This document shows, piece after piece, positions 10,195-20,967 of a DNA stretch of 64,000 nt. Below the pieces are notes generated by a model. The model worked only from the letters and a program-made list of their open reading frames with translations, made no database searches and was not told the origin of the DNA. Both the position numbers and the translations under genes were made by a program. The stretch is taken from NCBI GenBank assembly GCA_022559845.1, contig CM040128.1, forward strand, positions 223,433,643 through 223,497,642. The letters are read 5' to 3'. Source of the stretch: Amorphophallus konjac (Eukaryota > Streptophyta > Magnoliopsida > Alismatales > Araceae). Every line of letters begins with the position of its first letter. The first letter of the stretch is position 1.

Positions 10195-11720
10195 GTCCCA
10201 CCGTGATCGCCAGAAAATGGGGATGTAGATATATTTTCCTATCGTTTTAAAACCCTTCTTAACCCTCTACTAAATCAATATGAGAAATAAATGGAAAGTA
10301 GAAGGGGACAGAAGTATGTGAACCTGTGTGATCGCCACCAAGGTACCAAACGCGATGAACACGCCCTACCTTGGAAAAGAAGGGAGACACTCGCCTTTAA
10401 CCAACACTGTAGAGATGCGCGGCTGCGGAAGAACCGCTCGCACGATGGACGGCCGCTCGATAGACCATCGAATAGTGCTGGGGGTAGAACGCAGGATGAA
10501 GAACGATGGCAGAAGAACGGTTTGGAGACGGCCGCAGGAAGAAGATGAATGGCAAGGATGAAACCGCTCGACTCCTAAAACGGACAGAAAACAACCACTC
10601 GACGCCACCACCTTCCAAAACGTAGGAGCTCAACCTCCACTCCTTCCGGTCGGCCACAAGGAGTGGGCCTCATGCTAGAACGTTGCTGACCTGCAAGACA
10701 AGGTGTAGAACACAAAAATAAACCCAAAGTCAGAACTGTGAAGTGTAGAAACTATAGAAGAACATGGAAGATAAACTAACCAACATGGAATGGGGGATAC
10801 CTAGGAGTTTTTAAACCCCTAGGGGCGTCAAAAGGTATGGGGGGTGTGTGTAATGCAGTGAAAAGAGTAGGAAAAACGTGGGTGAAAGAAGAGGAATCAA
10901 GCATGCAAATGAGAAGAAAAGAACGGTGGAACTAATGAACTAATGACACAAAAACATGCTACTCCCTGAAATCAGAGGCCTGGATGGACGTAGAAGGCCT
11001 CCCTCCCTGACTTAGGGTCGCTCCAGAATGGCAGGGCTTCGCCGTGACCTTGAAATCCCCCCCCCCCTTTTCAAGCTTAGCCTTTAGGGTCTATTTATAG
11101 AGCCCCTAAGTCCTAGCTCGAAATTAGTGTTTCCAGCCATTTTTAGGTTGAGATAATAACATAAAATGTGTAGATCAACTAGAGGAAACGGCACCCCATT
11201 TGGTGGAGTATCCGCGGAGAAAATGATGGGAGAAGTTGGGGATAAAACCACGAATGGAGAGAGAAAATACCTTTAAAATCTCTAGAAATCCGACCGTTGA
11301 ACGGTCGTACAATAGACCACTCATCTTGTTGAGCGGCTAAATCTAGGCCGTCCATCCCTGTCAGTGGAAATTCAATAATTCAGAAAATAATCAAATTATC
11401 CATCGAACTGATTACACGGCTACAGATAGACCGTTTAACACATAGCGGCCCAGGGACCACCGTTCATGACCTTGTCGATGATAAATCCAAAGAACTGATA
11501 TAAATAGATATTTATCTGAAAAGACTGTCGAGCTCGAGACTCTGGGACTTGAACGGCTAAGGATACACCTCACAATGTATTTGGGCGGCTAAACTCAGGC
11601 CGTGTGTCAGCTTGTCGGTGAAAATTCAGCAAATTAACTAAATATCCAAGAAATATATGGACGGCCCAAGAACGACCACTCATAGGATGAACGGCCAGGA
11701 AATTGACGGTGCATGCCATG
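9682..11720. repeat. Dispersed GAACGGTC..GACCGTTC short palindromes
   Basis: More than a dozen imperfect inverted repeats of 20-40 bases: ACGGTCTCTGGGAGACCGT (9686-9704), ACGGTCCCGGGTGGACCGT (about 9711), GACGGTCTCTCGACAAACCGTTT (about 9818), GCGGCTAAATCTAGGCCGTCC (about 11333) and GGCGGCTAAACTCAGGCCGT (about 11583), among others. The arms vary but stay complementary. Most lie in the LTR, some in the leader. Confidence 0.6.
10195..10212 (-). other. Possible primer-binding site
   Basis: Minus strand TGGCGATCACGGTGGGAC, five bases after the inferred LTR end. It resembles the TGGCGA-type PBS used by Ogre/Tat elements but matches only in part. Confidence 0.4.
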
Positions 11721-11935
11721 GATGCTTGAAATTCATAAAAAAGATAGATTAAATAAAATCAAGGCCCATTAAGCCCTGAATTGAAGCAGACCTAGCCAGG
11801 GAGGGAGGCTACCCATAAAATAGGCCCAAAGATGTGCCACAAAAATAACCCAACGAGTAACGGACAACTCGAGGCATCAACAAATGAAAGTAAGATAAAT
11901 AACTCAACTTATCGACAAAAAAATGGGTGTCAACA
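10218..11935 (-). repeat. 1.72-kb LTR inserted into the LTR of element B
   Basis: On the minus strand the LTR starts at 11935 with TGTTGACACCC, a usual terminus of Tat/Ogre LTRs, and ends at 10218 in ...TACATCCCCA before a PBS-like sequence. Its right end abuts base 11936 exactly where homology to B's LTR breaks off, so it inserted into B's LTR (or replaced part of it). The left half of B's LTR was not found in the window. No gene inside. Confidence 0.5.
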
Positions 11936-12160
11936 ACGGGGTCAAGGCCGACGTTTTGGGGACAACGGTCGGTCGTGGGAGTGTTCTCCAGCGAAAACTG
12001 CGCTTCCCCTTACTGTAGAATCCAATGTCGGGTCGGATTGGGCCGCTCCTCGGCGGGCCGCATATGTCGGTCGCTTCTTGGGTGCGCTTATCAAGAGTTC
12101 TTTGGCATGGGACGGTCGTTACTGGGCCGAATGTAGGCCAGACTGGATTTACCCTCCTCA
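11936..12160 (-). repeat. Truncated 3' LTR of element B
   Basis: Matches 19818-20045 with about 15 differences by eye, including the shared ends ...GACTGGATTTACCCTCCTCA. On the minus strand it begins TGAGGAGGGTAAATCC, the LTR start. Only about 225 of 851 bases remain; homology ends abruptly at 11936, where another LTR ends. Confidence 0.85.
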
Positions 12161-13427
12161 CTTCCCCCCTACTCTCAGTCACCGAGCACTCTGCAAGGGG
12201 CTGAGAGTAGTCCAAGAGAGGGTTTCCTGGAGTGTAAGATCCGAAAATGATTTTCTCGTACAACAGGAGTTGGTGGCTTCTAGAGCCTGCTTGGCCCGCA
12301 AGGTCCCTTTGATGGTGGTAGAAGCCACGCTGGTAATCATGACCCCGAGTCTTGTCTCATTTTGGGAGCGTGGGTTTCGAACGGGCATCTGGCATCGGTA
12401 GTCATATCGCCGCAGCAGTAGGCGTCCTTTCATCTGCTCCCCTTGGGGACGGCACTTAACCCGTCGCGGGTGGTTATAAGAACTGTCTGCACAATCCTCT
12501 CGCAGACTCCATCCGTGCTTTGTTGGTCTTTTGGGCTTCGTCGTAGGCGTCCTCTCCCCCCATCCGGTGAGGATCTTCTTCTGCCCTTGGGTCTTCCGTC
12601 TTCTGTTGTCATGCCTCCGCGTAGGAGAAACCTTAGCGTCGACTCTTCCTCTTTTACTTGCAGGTGTGTGATGAGATGTTTCCCGTTGCTGGAGCATCTT
12701 CCTTCTGGCGGGAAGGGATGTATGATGATGTGGAAGCTGTTTTCCCTTCTTCCACTTGGCAAGCTTGGATGGAAGCATTTTCCGAGCCAAGGGGAAGACT
12801 CTTCCGCTTGAAGGTGGCTGCAGGTGGAGTGGCAGGATGTGCTTGCCAGCTTGCAGGCATGGCCAGTGTACTGTACCGGCCTGTGTAATGTATGGGCCTT
12901 ATTGCTCCAGTGTCCGCCATTGGCTCGTGTAGGTCTGCTGGTTCCCTGTAAAGGGTGGGCCTCATTGCTCCACTGCCCCCTGTTCAACCAGGGGTGGTCA
13001 GAGCAACCGACCTAATTTTCTTGGTGCAGATTTTCTACCAGTGAAGACCTTTGTCGATCAAAGGGGTTTATCCCTCTTCTCTGGCATAGGTGGCTTCACT
13101 GTTGGCACCCTTCCACAGAACAAAAATGGGTGTTGGGTGTCCGCTCAGGGGCTCATCGTGGTTGTTGGCGGAGGATGGTGCCCGGGAAGTGAACTACTGG
13201 AGTTGTACATCATCATGATCGAGCACGTTTTGTCTCTCCACGTACTTGTATATTGCCCGTGTGAGGGTTACTTGTCGATCTCTGGCAGCTTGTATTTGGA
13301 CTAATAGAATAAAAATTCTTTGATTTGAGTCAACGTTCATTGTGTACCTTTGTTGGAAGACTTTGGCATGATTCTACCACGTGCATGTTCTGTGGTGTTT
13401 GCGTCTCCGTTTGTTTGCTACCATCAT
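12161..13427 (-). other. 3' non-coding part of element B
   Basis: Lies between the end of integrase and the 3' LTR. No frame matches a known retrotransposon protein. In related Tat elements this place can hold an extra ORF (as in element C); here I see none. Short T- and C-rich stretches only. Confidence 0.45.
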
Positions 13428-13740
13428 TTTTGAGGGGAGTGGTGCTCGCCTCTAGGAAAACCCTTAGGTTACCTTCTCGTTTTCAAGGGGAGCGGTGCCC
13501 GCCTCAAGGAAACCTTTAGGTTACCTCTTTGTTTTCAAGGGGAGTGATGCTCGCCTCTAAGAAACCCTTAGGTTACCTCTTCGTTCTCAAGGGGAGTGGT
13601 GCTCGCCTCTAGAAAAAGCCTTAGGTTTCCTCTTCGTTCTCAAGGGGAACGGTGCTCACCTCTAGAAAACCCTTAGATTATCTCTTCGTTTTCAAGGGGA
13701 GCCATGCTCGCCTCTAGGGAACCCTTAGAATACCTTCTCG
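13428..13740. repeat. About 55-bp tandem repeat, six copies
   Basis: Each unit reads approximately CAAGGGGAGTGGTGCTCGCC, then TCTAGGAAACCCTTAGG, then TTACCTCTTCGTTT. Six units with 10-20% divergence, in the 3' non-coding part of element B just beyond integrase. Confidence 0.8.
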
Positions 13741-13981
13741 TAATTCGTAGGTAACTTACCTTAGTGGAGTGTGGTTGGTGACGATTTACTGAAAGTATTT
13801 CCTGAAGTTGACGGAGTTCCACGTCCTGGGTACCTCTCCCCCCCCCCCCCCCCCCCCGCGTCACTAACCTGTACGCTCCTTTGCCGAGTGTTTCCGCTAC
13901 CCTGTACGGGCCTTCCCTGTTTGGTGCTAGCTTTCCTGCGGCTCCTCTTAGGTCAGCCATGCTTGCTCGCCATAAAACCAA
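13673..13981 (-). pseudogene. pol: Element B integrase C-terminus
   Basis: Minus-strand fragment reading AAGKLAPNREGPYRVAETLGKGAYRL, the Tat integrase C-terminal motif (compare element C: AAGKLSPNWEGPYRVVETLGKGAYRL at about 30060). A run of 20 C (13838-13857), antisense a poly-Gly, disrupts the frame just after it. The homopolymer may also be an assembly artefact. Confidence 0.65.
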
Positions 13982-14044
13982 ATCTCCTGGGAAGAAGTGT
14001 CGTTCCTTGACCCGAGCGTTGTAATATTGGGCCAGCTTCTGTTG

Positions 14045-15633
14045 CTACGCCGCGAGCTTTACTTGAGCACGCGTTTTATCTTCTTCGAGCAGGTCCAAGT
14101 TCTCCCGCATCACTTGACTGTTCTTGGCCTCATCAAAGTGTCCCACTCGTAATGTGGGGTTCGATATCTCCACCGATACCACCGCCTCGGCGCCATATGC
14201 GAGGTGGAAGGGTGTCTCTCCGGTGGCGGCTCTAGCGGTGGTTCGGTGGGCCCATAAGATGCTCGGAATCGAGTCTACCCACAAATCACCCGCTTGGGCT
14301 AGTCGGGTCTTGATGCCGTGGAGTATTGTTCGGTTGGCGTTTTCCACTAACCCGTTGGATTGGGGGTGACCCACCGAAGTGTAATGGTTCCAGATCCTCA
14401 ACTCTGAGCACTTTTTCTGAAAGGCAGTGCTCACGAACTGTCTGTCATTGTCGGTTGTGAGAACCCTTGGGATCCTGAATCGGCAGATGATGCTTCGCAG
14501 CATGAACTTCCAAGCTGCTTCGCTTGTTATCTTCCCCAATGGTTCAGCCTCGACCCCTTGGTGAAGTAGTCGATGGCAACTATGAGGAACTTCTTCCTCC
14601 CTTGTGCTTCAAGGAAGGGTCCCAGTATGTCAATTCCCCACCGAGCAAATGGGCGAGGCTCCATCAAAGGGTGGAGCTGCGTAGCTGGCTGGTGGTGCAG
14701 GTGGGAATATTTCTGGCATTGGGGACACCTCCGAACATAGTTGAGATAGTCTTGCTGTAGGGTGGGCCACCAATACCCTTGCCGGATCAGCGTTCGTGCG
14801 AGTGCTCGCCCTCCCATGTGGCTTTCGCAAAGTCCTTTGTGGACTTCTCGGATAGCCTGATTGGCCTCCGTGGGGAAGAGGCACTTGAGTAGAGGGGCTG
14901 AGAGGGACCGACAATATAACCGGCCGTCCACCATGGTGAAGTGGGCTGCTCTTGCCTGCGTGCGCCGTGCCTCGGCATGGTCGCTCAGGAGTTGTTGCCG
15001 TAGGAGGAAGTCCAAGAGAGGATCCATCCAGGAGGGCTCGTAGTCGATTGCGTTTACCTGGGATGATGGTTCGTCTATGCTCGGCGTCGATAGTTCTTCA
15101 ATCAAGACCGACCTCAAATTGGAGATTGCGATGGCTGACGCTAGGCAGGAGAGAGCGTCTGCTCGGACATTCTCCTTGCGTGGGATGTGGACCACCTCAA
15201 AGCGGGCGAACTCGCTCGCCGCCGCCTTGGCCTTCTCTAAGTATTTCATCATGGAGGGATCGCGGGCCTCGAACACCCCCCTGACCTGGTTGGCGATGAG
15301 CATGGAATCGCTGTATGCTCGCACACTTGATGCCCCCAGGTGTTTTGCCATGCGTAGCTCAGAGAGGAGTGCCTCATACTCGACCACATTATTCGTGGTC
15401 GGGAAGTTGAAACGCAGGGCAACCTGTAGCTCCAACCCTTCTAGCGAGAGTAAAACCAACCCTACGCCGTTGCCCGCAGCGTAGGAAGATCCGTCGACGT
15501 ATAGCTCCAAGGTGGGCCCTGAGGACTGCTCGGGCGAATCCTCAGAGGGTAAGGTGCTCTCAATGACGAAGTCGGCGAGAGCTTGGGTTTTGATCGATGT
15601 TCTCGATCGGAACTTGATGTCGAATTCTCCCAA
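14045..15633 (-). pseudogene. pol: Element B second RNase H and integrase
   Basis: The frame 15633-14527 carries the aRH domain (LELYVDGSSYAAGNGVGLVL; NNVVEYEALL; ...YSDSMLIANQVRG), then the integrase HHCC finger (HKGLCESHMGG...CPQCQK) and the first catalytic Asp (RWGIDILGPF). A frameshift near 14530 moves the rest into 14539-14045: the second Asp in LTTDNDRQF, HPQSNGLVEN with the catalytic Glu, then LAYGAEAVVSVEI. All D,D,E residues are present but on separate frames. The product would integrate cDNA; this copy cannot be translated through. Confidence 0.85.
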
Positions 15634-15738
15634 CTCGATAGCCCACTTGACCAGCCTTCCGGAAGCATCAGGCTTTTGAAGGATTTGTCGGAGGGGCTGA
15701 TCGGTGAGGACGATGATCGAGTGAGGCAGGAAGTATGG

Positions 15739-16662
15739 TCATAACTTGTGAGTAGCCGTAATCAGCGCGAGGGCAAACTTTTCAGTCTGCGAATATCGGA
15801 GCTCCGGTCCTTGCAGTGCTCGGCTAACGTAGTAGACGGGCTTCATGACTCCTGCTTCCTCCCGTGTGAGCACGACGCTCATGGTGCTGGGCGTCACGGA
15901 CAGGTACAGGAGCAGTTGTTCTCCCCTTTGGGGTTTGGTGAGGATAGGAGGGGTCGCCAGGTAGCGTTTCAACTCTTCGAACACCTGCTCGTACTCCTGG
16001 TCCCAGTCGATCCACCCCTTCTTCTCTAGCGCCAAGTTGGCTTGCTTGATCAGTCGAAAGAAGGGGAGACATCACTCGGCGGCTCGGGATAGGAATCGAG
16101 CCAGGGCAATGACGCGTCCTGTGAGGCACTGTAGGTCCCTCACCCATCCTGGTCGCTTCATCTCCAACACTGCTCGGATCTGGTCGGGGTTGGCCTCGAT
16201 TCCTCGGTGGGTGATAAGGAAACCTAGAAATTTTCTCGACCGTACCCCAAATGCACATTTAGCAGGGTTGAGTTTCATGTTGTACCTTTTGAGTGTGGCG
16301 AAGGTCTCCGCCAGGTCGCGCAAGTGTTCAGTGGCTCGGAGGCTTTTTACGAGCATGTCGTCAATGTAGACCTCCATGTTGCGGCCAATCTGTGTGTCAA
16401 ACATATGGTTGGCGAGGTGTTGATATGTAGCTCCAGCGTTCTTTAGTCCAAACGGCATGCGAGTGTAGCAATATAGGTCGTGGTCGGTGACGAACGCAGT
16501 CTTGTCTTGGTCGGGCTTGTGCATGCTGATCTGGTGGTACCCAGAATAGGCGTCGAGGAAGCTCAGCATCTCATGTCCGGTTGTAGTGTCGACCAGCTGG
16601 TCGATCCGCGGCATGGGGAAGCTATCTTTAGGCGTGACCTTGTTGAGGTCGGTGTAGTCCAT
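15739..16662 (-). pseudogene. pol: Element B reverse transcriptase and first RNase H
   Basis: The frame 16662-16072 contains the RT core: YTDLNKVTPKDSFPMPRID, FLDAYSGYHQI, TRMPFGLKNAGATYQ, and the catalytic box VYIDDMLVKS. A stop after FLSRAAE (about 16070) precedes the connection and RNase H part at 16035-15739 (LLLYLSVTPSTMSVVL, KPVYYVSRAL, EKFALALI). A further stop at about 15736 separates it from the next frame. A frameshift at about 16665 separates it from the N-terminal RT part upstream. The catalytic Asp pair is intact, but at least three lesions kill the frame. Confidence 0.87.
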
Positions 16663-18316
16663 GCACCCGCCACTTCCCGTTGCTCTTGGACACCAGGATC
16701 ACGTTGGCCACCCGGTCTGGATACTGGGTAGGCTGGAGTAGCCCTGATCGCAGCTTTTCTCCTACTTGCTCCCTGATGATGGCCTGCCGCTCGGGGTTGT
16801 AGCACCTTCGGCGTTGCTGCACCAGGCGACAGGTGGGATCCAATCTGAGTTGGTGCGTGATGACCTCTGAAGTGATTCCAGGTAGTTCATCCTCGGACCA
16901 AGCGAACACATCCTGGTTGGCCCTGAGGAAGCTTGCATATGCTCGCTTATCGTGTTTGGCTAGGGTAGCGCCGATCTTCAGTGTTCTACTTGGGTCGTCC
17001 CCAATTTGGATGAGGTATAAGTCCTCAGCCGGCACGCTCGTGCTCGGACCTGGGTCTTCGGTCCTCGCCTTTTTCTTCGGTGGCACTTCTTCGGGATGTC
17101 GATCACGGGTGGAGATAAGGTAGCACATTTTGGATTTCCTTTGATCACCTCGGACTTCCCCTACCCCTCGGGGGGTGGGGAACTTAAGCTTCTGGTGGTA
17201 GGAAGAAGGGACGCCCCGAAGCGTGCCGAGTATCCCTCGGCCGATGATAGCATTGTACCCTGTCATTGCACGAACCACGGTAAAGTCGGCGAGGAAGGTT
17301 ACTTCTTTTGGCGCAGTTTCGAACGTGATTGGAAGTGAGATACGCCCTTCCGGGTGGAAAGTCGTGCCGGAGAACCCGTACAGCGGTGTATGCAATGGCG
17401 CGAGTCGTGACATATCCACACCCATGAGTATAAGATAGTCGTACGCAATAACGTCGGGTCCACTTCCATTACCTACCAGAATGTGACGCACAGTACATTG
17501 GTTGATGGTGGCCGAAACCACTAGAGCATCAGAATGGGGCGTGGTGACGCCTTCCAGGTCATCCTCGGAGAAAATAATGAGGTCTCCTAGATGACCCGAG
17601 GGGGAGAGATCCCGTGGGGTGCCGTTGCCTTGGTATGCCGCGTTGATGGCCGTTGCATACCGTCGCCTTTTGCTCGCACTATCACCCCCCGCGGTGGGCC
17701 CCCCAGAGATCATCATGATCTTCTTTCCGTTGGATCGGTTGTCGATCGAGGGAGGTGTCTTCTGTCGCCTCTCGGCGGGTTTGGCGAGGAACTTGTCGAG
17801 GAGTCCTATGCGGACGAGGTCCTCAATGGCATCTCTCAGGTTGATGCAGTCGGCGGTGTCGTGACCATGCTCTTGATGGTAGTGACAGTACTTCTTCTTG
17901 TTCCTCGAATTCAGATCCGACTTCACCCGCGGGGGCCACTTGAGGAATGGCTCCTCGCGGATCTCCATCAAGATCTGGTCGGGTGGGGCCGTCAGGGACG
18001 TATAGTGACGGTAGCCACCCCTTTCCTTCTCGGAGCGGTCGCGGCGGTCCCCGTCGCATTGCTTCCATTTTCTCCGACCCTCTCGTGGCGGGTCGACGGC
18101 TCTCTTTTGGTGGGGCTGGTCAGTCCCGGCTGCGCGGCGCAAGGTCGCGGTGTTCTCCTCCCAGTGCGCGTGCTTCTGGGCTAGCACGAGGAGGTCTGGA
18201 AGAGTCGTTGGGGCTTCGACTCCGAGCACGCGCCAGAGGATGTGGTCCCATGTCCCCTGGGTGAGTGTCGTGGTGGCGATGCCGATGTCGATGTGGGGAA
18301 TGCGGAGTGCCTCCAC
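16628..18316 (-). pseudogene. gag-pro: Element B gag C-terminus, protease and RT N-terminus
   Basis: One long frame (562 codons) with the capsid C-terminus (MEALRIPHIDIGIA), a zinc knuckle (CHYHQEHGHDTADC, around residue 145), and a retropepsin domain near residues 265-360. The RT N-terminus follows (PTCRLVQQRRRCYNPERQAI; VILVSKSNGKWRV). The protease active site reads LVGNGSGPDV where the family has LVDNGS: the catalytic Asp codon is GGT. This alone would inactivate the aspartic protease. The frame is in phase with the upstream gag piece, separated by one TAG at 18359-18361. Confidence 0.85.
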
Positions 18317-18358
18317 GCGGAAGCGAGAGACGAAGTCCCACAGCGTCTCTTCTTTCCC

Positions 18359-19156
18359 CTACCTGAGAGCGAGTAGGGTCACATTAGACTTGGCTACCTT
18401 TCGGCAGCCCACAAAGTTCTCCTTAAACAGCTTCTTGAGTTGTTGGAAGGAGGAGATCGTCTTGGCCGGCAGGGACTCGAACCATGCTCGGGCGTTCTCC
18501 CAGAGGGTCGTGACGAACGCCAAGCATTTTACGGTATCCGAGGCCCGGTGAAACACCAAGTGGGACTCGAAGCCGTGCAGGTGGTCGGCCGGGTCGGTGG
18601 TACCGTTGTAGGAAACGAATGACGGCAGCTGGAGCTTTGGCGAGATGGGGGCTTCCATGATCTCCCTAGAGAAGGGAGCGTGAAAGTCCAGGTCATCGTC
18701 GATGAGGCCGTGATTCTTGGCGGCCAGGAGGACATCATCCATGTATCGGACCTTGTCCTCTATCTAGTCGAACCGTTGGAGCCGGCGGTCCATATCTGGG
18801 TTGGAATGGAGGGGGCTGCGTACCTTTGGTTCAGGTACACTGCATGATCATCGGGTCCTTGCGACGGAGGCGTGGGATGCCTTCTGTACTTGCCGGAGGT
18901 TTTCTCTGGTCTGGTCTCTTTCGCCCTCCCGTCGTTCGGGTGGGGCGTGCTGGGGCCTCACCCTCTAGTCCCGAAGTTCTCGGTAGAATTCTGCCAAGGC
19001 CCGGACCTCTTGGCGGAGCTCATCTAGGTCACCTGGGGTGACCTCTTGTCGGGGGTGAGCGGAAGAAGCTTCCTGCGATCCCCGGTGAGAGTTGGGTCCC
19101 TGGTGGGAGCCCCGCCCCCCGTTGCTAGAGTTACGGAGGCTTCCACGGGGTGCCAT
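18359..19156 (-). pseudogene. gag: Element B gag N-terminal part
   Basis: Begins MAPRGSLRNSSNGGRGS at 19156, right after the PBS, which fits a gag start. Stops at about 18965, 18850 and 18764 interrupt the linker. The frame 18742-18359 holds the capsid core: LPSFVSYNGTTDPADHLHGFE, then ARAWFESLPAKTISSFQQLKKLF. It ends LLALR-stop-GKEETL, where relatives have Gln, so CAG has probably become TAG. Confidence 0.78.
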
Positions 19157-19171
19157 AGCCTTTCGCTCTGA

Positions 19172-19189
19172 TTCCCACAGACGGCGCCA
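19172..19189 (-). other. Element B primer-binding site
   Basis: Minus strand TGGCGCCGTCTGTGGGAA, identical to the PBS of element C (35398-35415). The LTR ends five bases upstream. TGGCGCC-type sites are usual for Tat/Athila elements. Confidence 0.75.
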
Positions 19190-19194
19190 AGAAG

Positions 19195-20045
19195 TGTAGC
19201 GGCAGAAAAATGGTTCCTAGGCCACGTACCACCTTCTCTATTTATTTGTTGGGGAAGTCGTCTCGCGCCCGTGGAGGTCTGTAAACACCAAGAAACCAAA
19301 GAGGCGTCAGAAGGAGTCCCGCGTGTTATCCCAGGGGACAACCCTCTGATGCTTAAGTTAGCAAGGGATCAACGAGCAATAGAGAAGAGCGAAGTGAGAG
19401 AGAAGTAGAATTCGTAGTAGTTGATCCGAGAGACGTGTAGGTCCTCTGCACGCGTGCTCGCAGTGCCCAGTGGGTACTCGGAGAGTGCTCGCTGGGTGGT
19501 AAGGCCGTGCAGGAGGAGGTTTCTCTCTAGGCATAGCGGGTAGCCTCTCTATCGTTGTAGTAAGTCTGGTTGCTCTATTCTCAGTAGGAAGCTCTTATGG
19601 CAGAAGTATCCACTGTTCTCCTTCTTCTCCTCTGTCGATGTCCCTTTTATATGGGTTGTATTGGAGCGAAGGGCCTCATCCCTTGAGAGGGAAGGGTCCA
19701 CTTAGTAGAGTAACGTTCCCCTGCTATATTGGCGGGAGTTTCTCGTTAGGGGGCGATAGCCTCGGCACCGGCCGGTCCCTGGGTGAGTCTTACGGCGCTC
19801 ATGGGGCGTGTTCGCCCGTTACGGGGTCAAGGCCGACGTCGTGGGGGCAACGGTCGGTCGTCGGAGTGTTCTCCGGTGAAAACTGCGCTTCCCCTTACTG
19901 TAGAATCCAATGTCGGGTCGGATTGGGCCGCTCCTCGGCGGGCCGCATATGTCGGTCACTTCTTGGGCGCGCTTATCGAGAGTTCTTTGGCATGGGTTGG
20001 TCATTAATGGCCCGAATGTGGGTCAGACTGGATTTACCCTCCTCA
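19195..20045 (-). repeat. Element B 5' LTR, complete, 851 bp
   Basis: On the minus strand it starts TGAGGAGGGTAAATCC at 20045 and ends ...CTGCCGCTACA at 19195, giving TG..CA ends. The right-hand 228 bases match the truncated LTR at 11936-12160. It contains TTTTATATGGG near 19645; the minus-strand equivalent CCCATATAAAAGGGAC is a plausible TATA box for element transcription. Confidence 0.83.
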
Positions 20046-20255
20046 GCCCTTATTCTAGGAGTAACTCATTCTACCATTTCACATGAAATGAGTTATTCTC
20101 AGGGGAAGAATAAGTTGTCAAACTCAAAAAAGATAAACCCAAGGAACAACTCACCCTGACCCGCCTCATATAACTTATCTTAACCTGTTATCAAAGAGGC
20201 CCTAGGAAAATAATAAGATTGAGGAATAAGTAGTGAAGTGAGGCCTTTGGAAAAT
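20046..20255. repeat. Possible MITE remnant
   Basis: Holds a short hairpin (GAGTAACTCATTC...GAAATGAGTTATTCTC, 20059-20101) and two similar segments, GGCCCTAGGAAAATAATAAGATTGAGGAAT and GGCCTTTGGAAAATAATAAAATTGAGAAAT (about 20200 and 20240). Ends and target duplication are unclear. Confidence 0.3.
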
Positions 20256-20431
20256 AATAAAATTGAGAAATCGCAACCCACGTCGGTGTTGTAGATGTAG
20301 AAGGCAACCTCCCATAGATGATAGCCATTCTCCTTGCCGGTGGTGAAACAACACACACCGTAGAATTCCTTATTCCACTCCAACATGAACACTGGATAAG
20401 TCCCAGCCACCACTCCATCCCCCTCCGCAGA
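20256..20431 (-). pseudogene. Fragment of an unrecognised protein-coding exon
   Basis: The minus strand encodes about 55 residues of non-repetitive, globular-looking protein: GTYPVFMLEWNKEFYGV, then CFTTGKENGYHLWEVAFYIY, with normal amino-acid balance and aromatic spacing. It does not look like a retrotransposon protein. It is flanked by the LTR of B and the end of the Tekay LTR at 20432, so it is either a captured host exon or the original insertion target. I do not recognise the family. Confidence 0.4.
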
Positions 20432-20967
20432 TGTCACGTCCCGACGCGGAATATCGGGACCGACAGTAGAAAACGCTAGTAAAGATAACATGCTAAGCTA
20501 AGAATTAACATAATGCCATAAACAGAAATAGCTCCAATCTATTACAATAACCACCAAACGTTTTACAAACCGACTTAAACATAATCATACATAACCTCTA
20601 CTCGACTCCGGTACAATAACTAATACAAGTTCTAAGACATAGCTAGATGTAAACAACTAAACAAACACAACATATCTACTAGCTGATACACTCCAAGTAA
20701 TCACTCTCGCCCATTCCTATCCATCTGTGAATCTTCTCCTGAGTTGCCTGGAAAGGGGGAAACAACTATATGAGCAAATGCTCAGTAGATAACAACAGGC
20801 AAGTGTGAGTGATTAACCAATTAATTACATGTATATGAACGGAAAGAAAATAAATAACGATCGACTGAAACAACATAATAACAGAAAGTGCTAAAGAATG
20901 AAATGGAATAACAATATGACAAGAATGATAGGATTACAAGAATTGCAAGTTTATGAACAATATAATA
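20432..20967 (-). repeat. Tekay-like LTR, 3'-most piece (1 of 3)
   Basis: Starts on the plus strand with TGTCACGTCCCGACGCGG; minus-strand LTR end ...GGGACGTGACA. Interrupted at 20968 by element C. It continues at 36335-36388 and then 46516-48946. Joined, the LTR is about 3.0 kb, normal for Tekay/Del chromoviruses. The join is inferred from the insertions on either side, the TSD at the copia element, and the TG..CA ends. Confidence 0.62.

Larger units (their letters stand above)
11936..20045 (-). mobile_element. Element B: Ty3/gypsy, Tat lineage, non-functional
   Basis: A minus-strand element with 5' LTR (19195-20045), TGGCGCC-type PBS, gag, protease, RT, RNase H, a second (archaeal-type) RNase H-like domain, integrase, and a truncated 3' LTR (11936-12160). 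The domain order RT-RH-aRH-INT and the YVDGSS-type second RNase H are hallmarks of the Tat lineage. It is broken by many frameshifts and stops. A later 1.7-kb LTR cuts its 3' LTR. Confidence 0.85.

Noticed and set aside
12179..12987. Minus-strand ORFs of 203 and 185 codons in the 3' part of element B
   Set aside because: Overlapping frames on both strands, composition rich in R/P/S, no motif; chance ORFs in GC-rich non-coding sequence.
13838..13857. Run of 20 C, and about 15 G at 9181-9196, as functional G-quadruplex elements
   Set aside because: Single homopolymers inside dead elements; slippage or assembly error is more likely.
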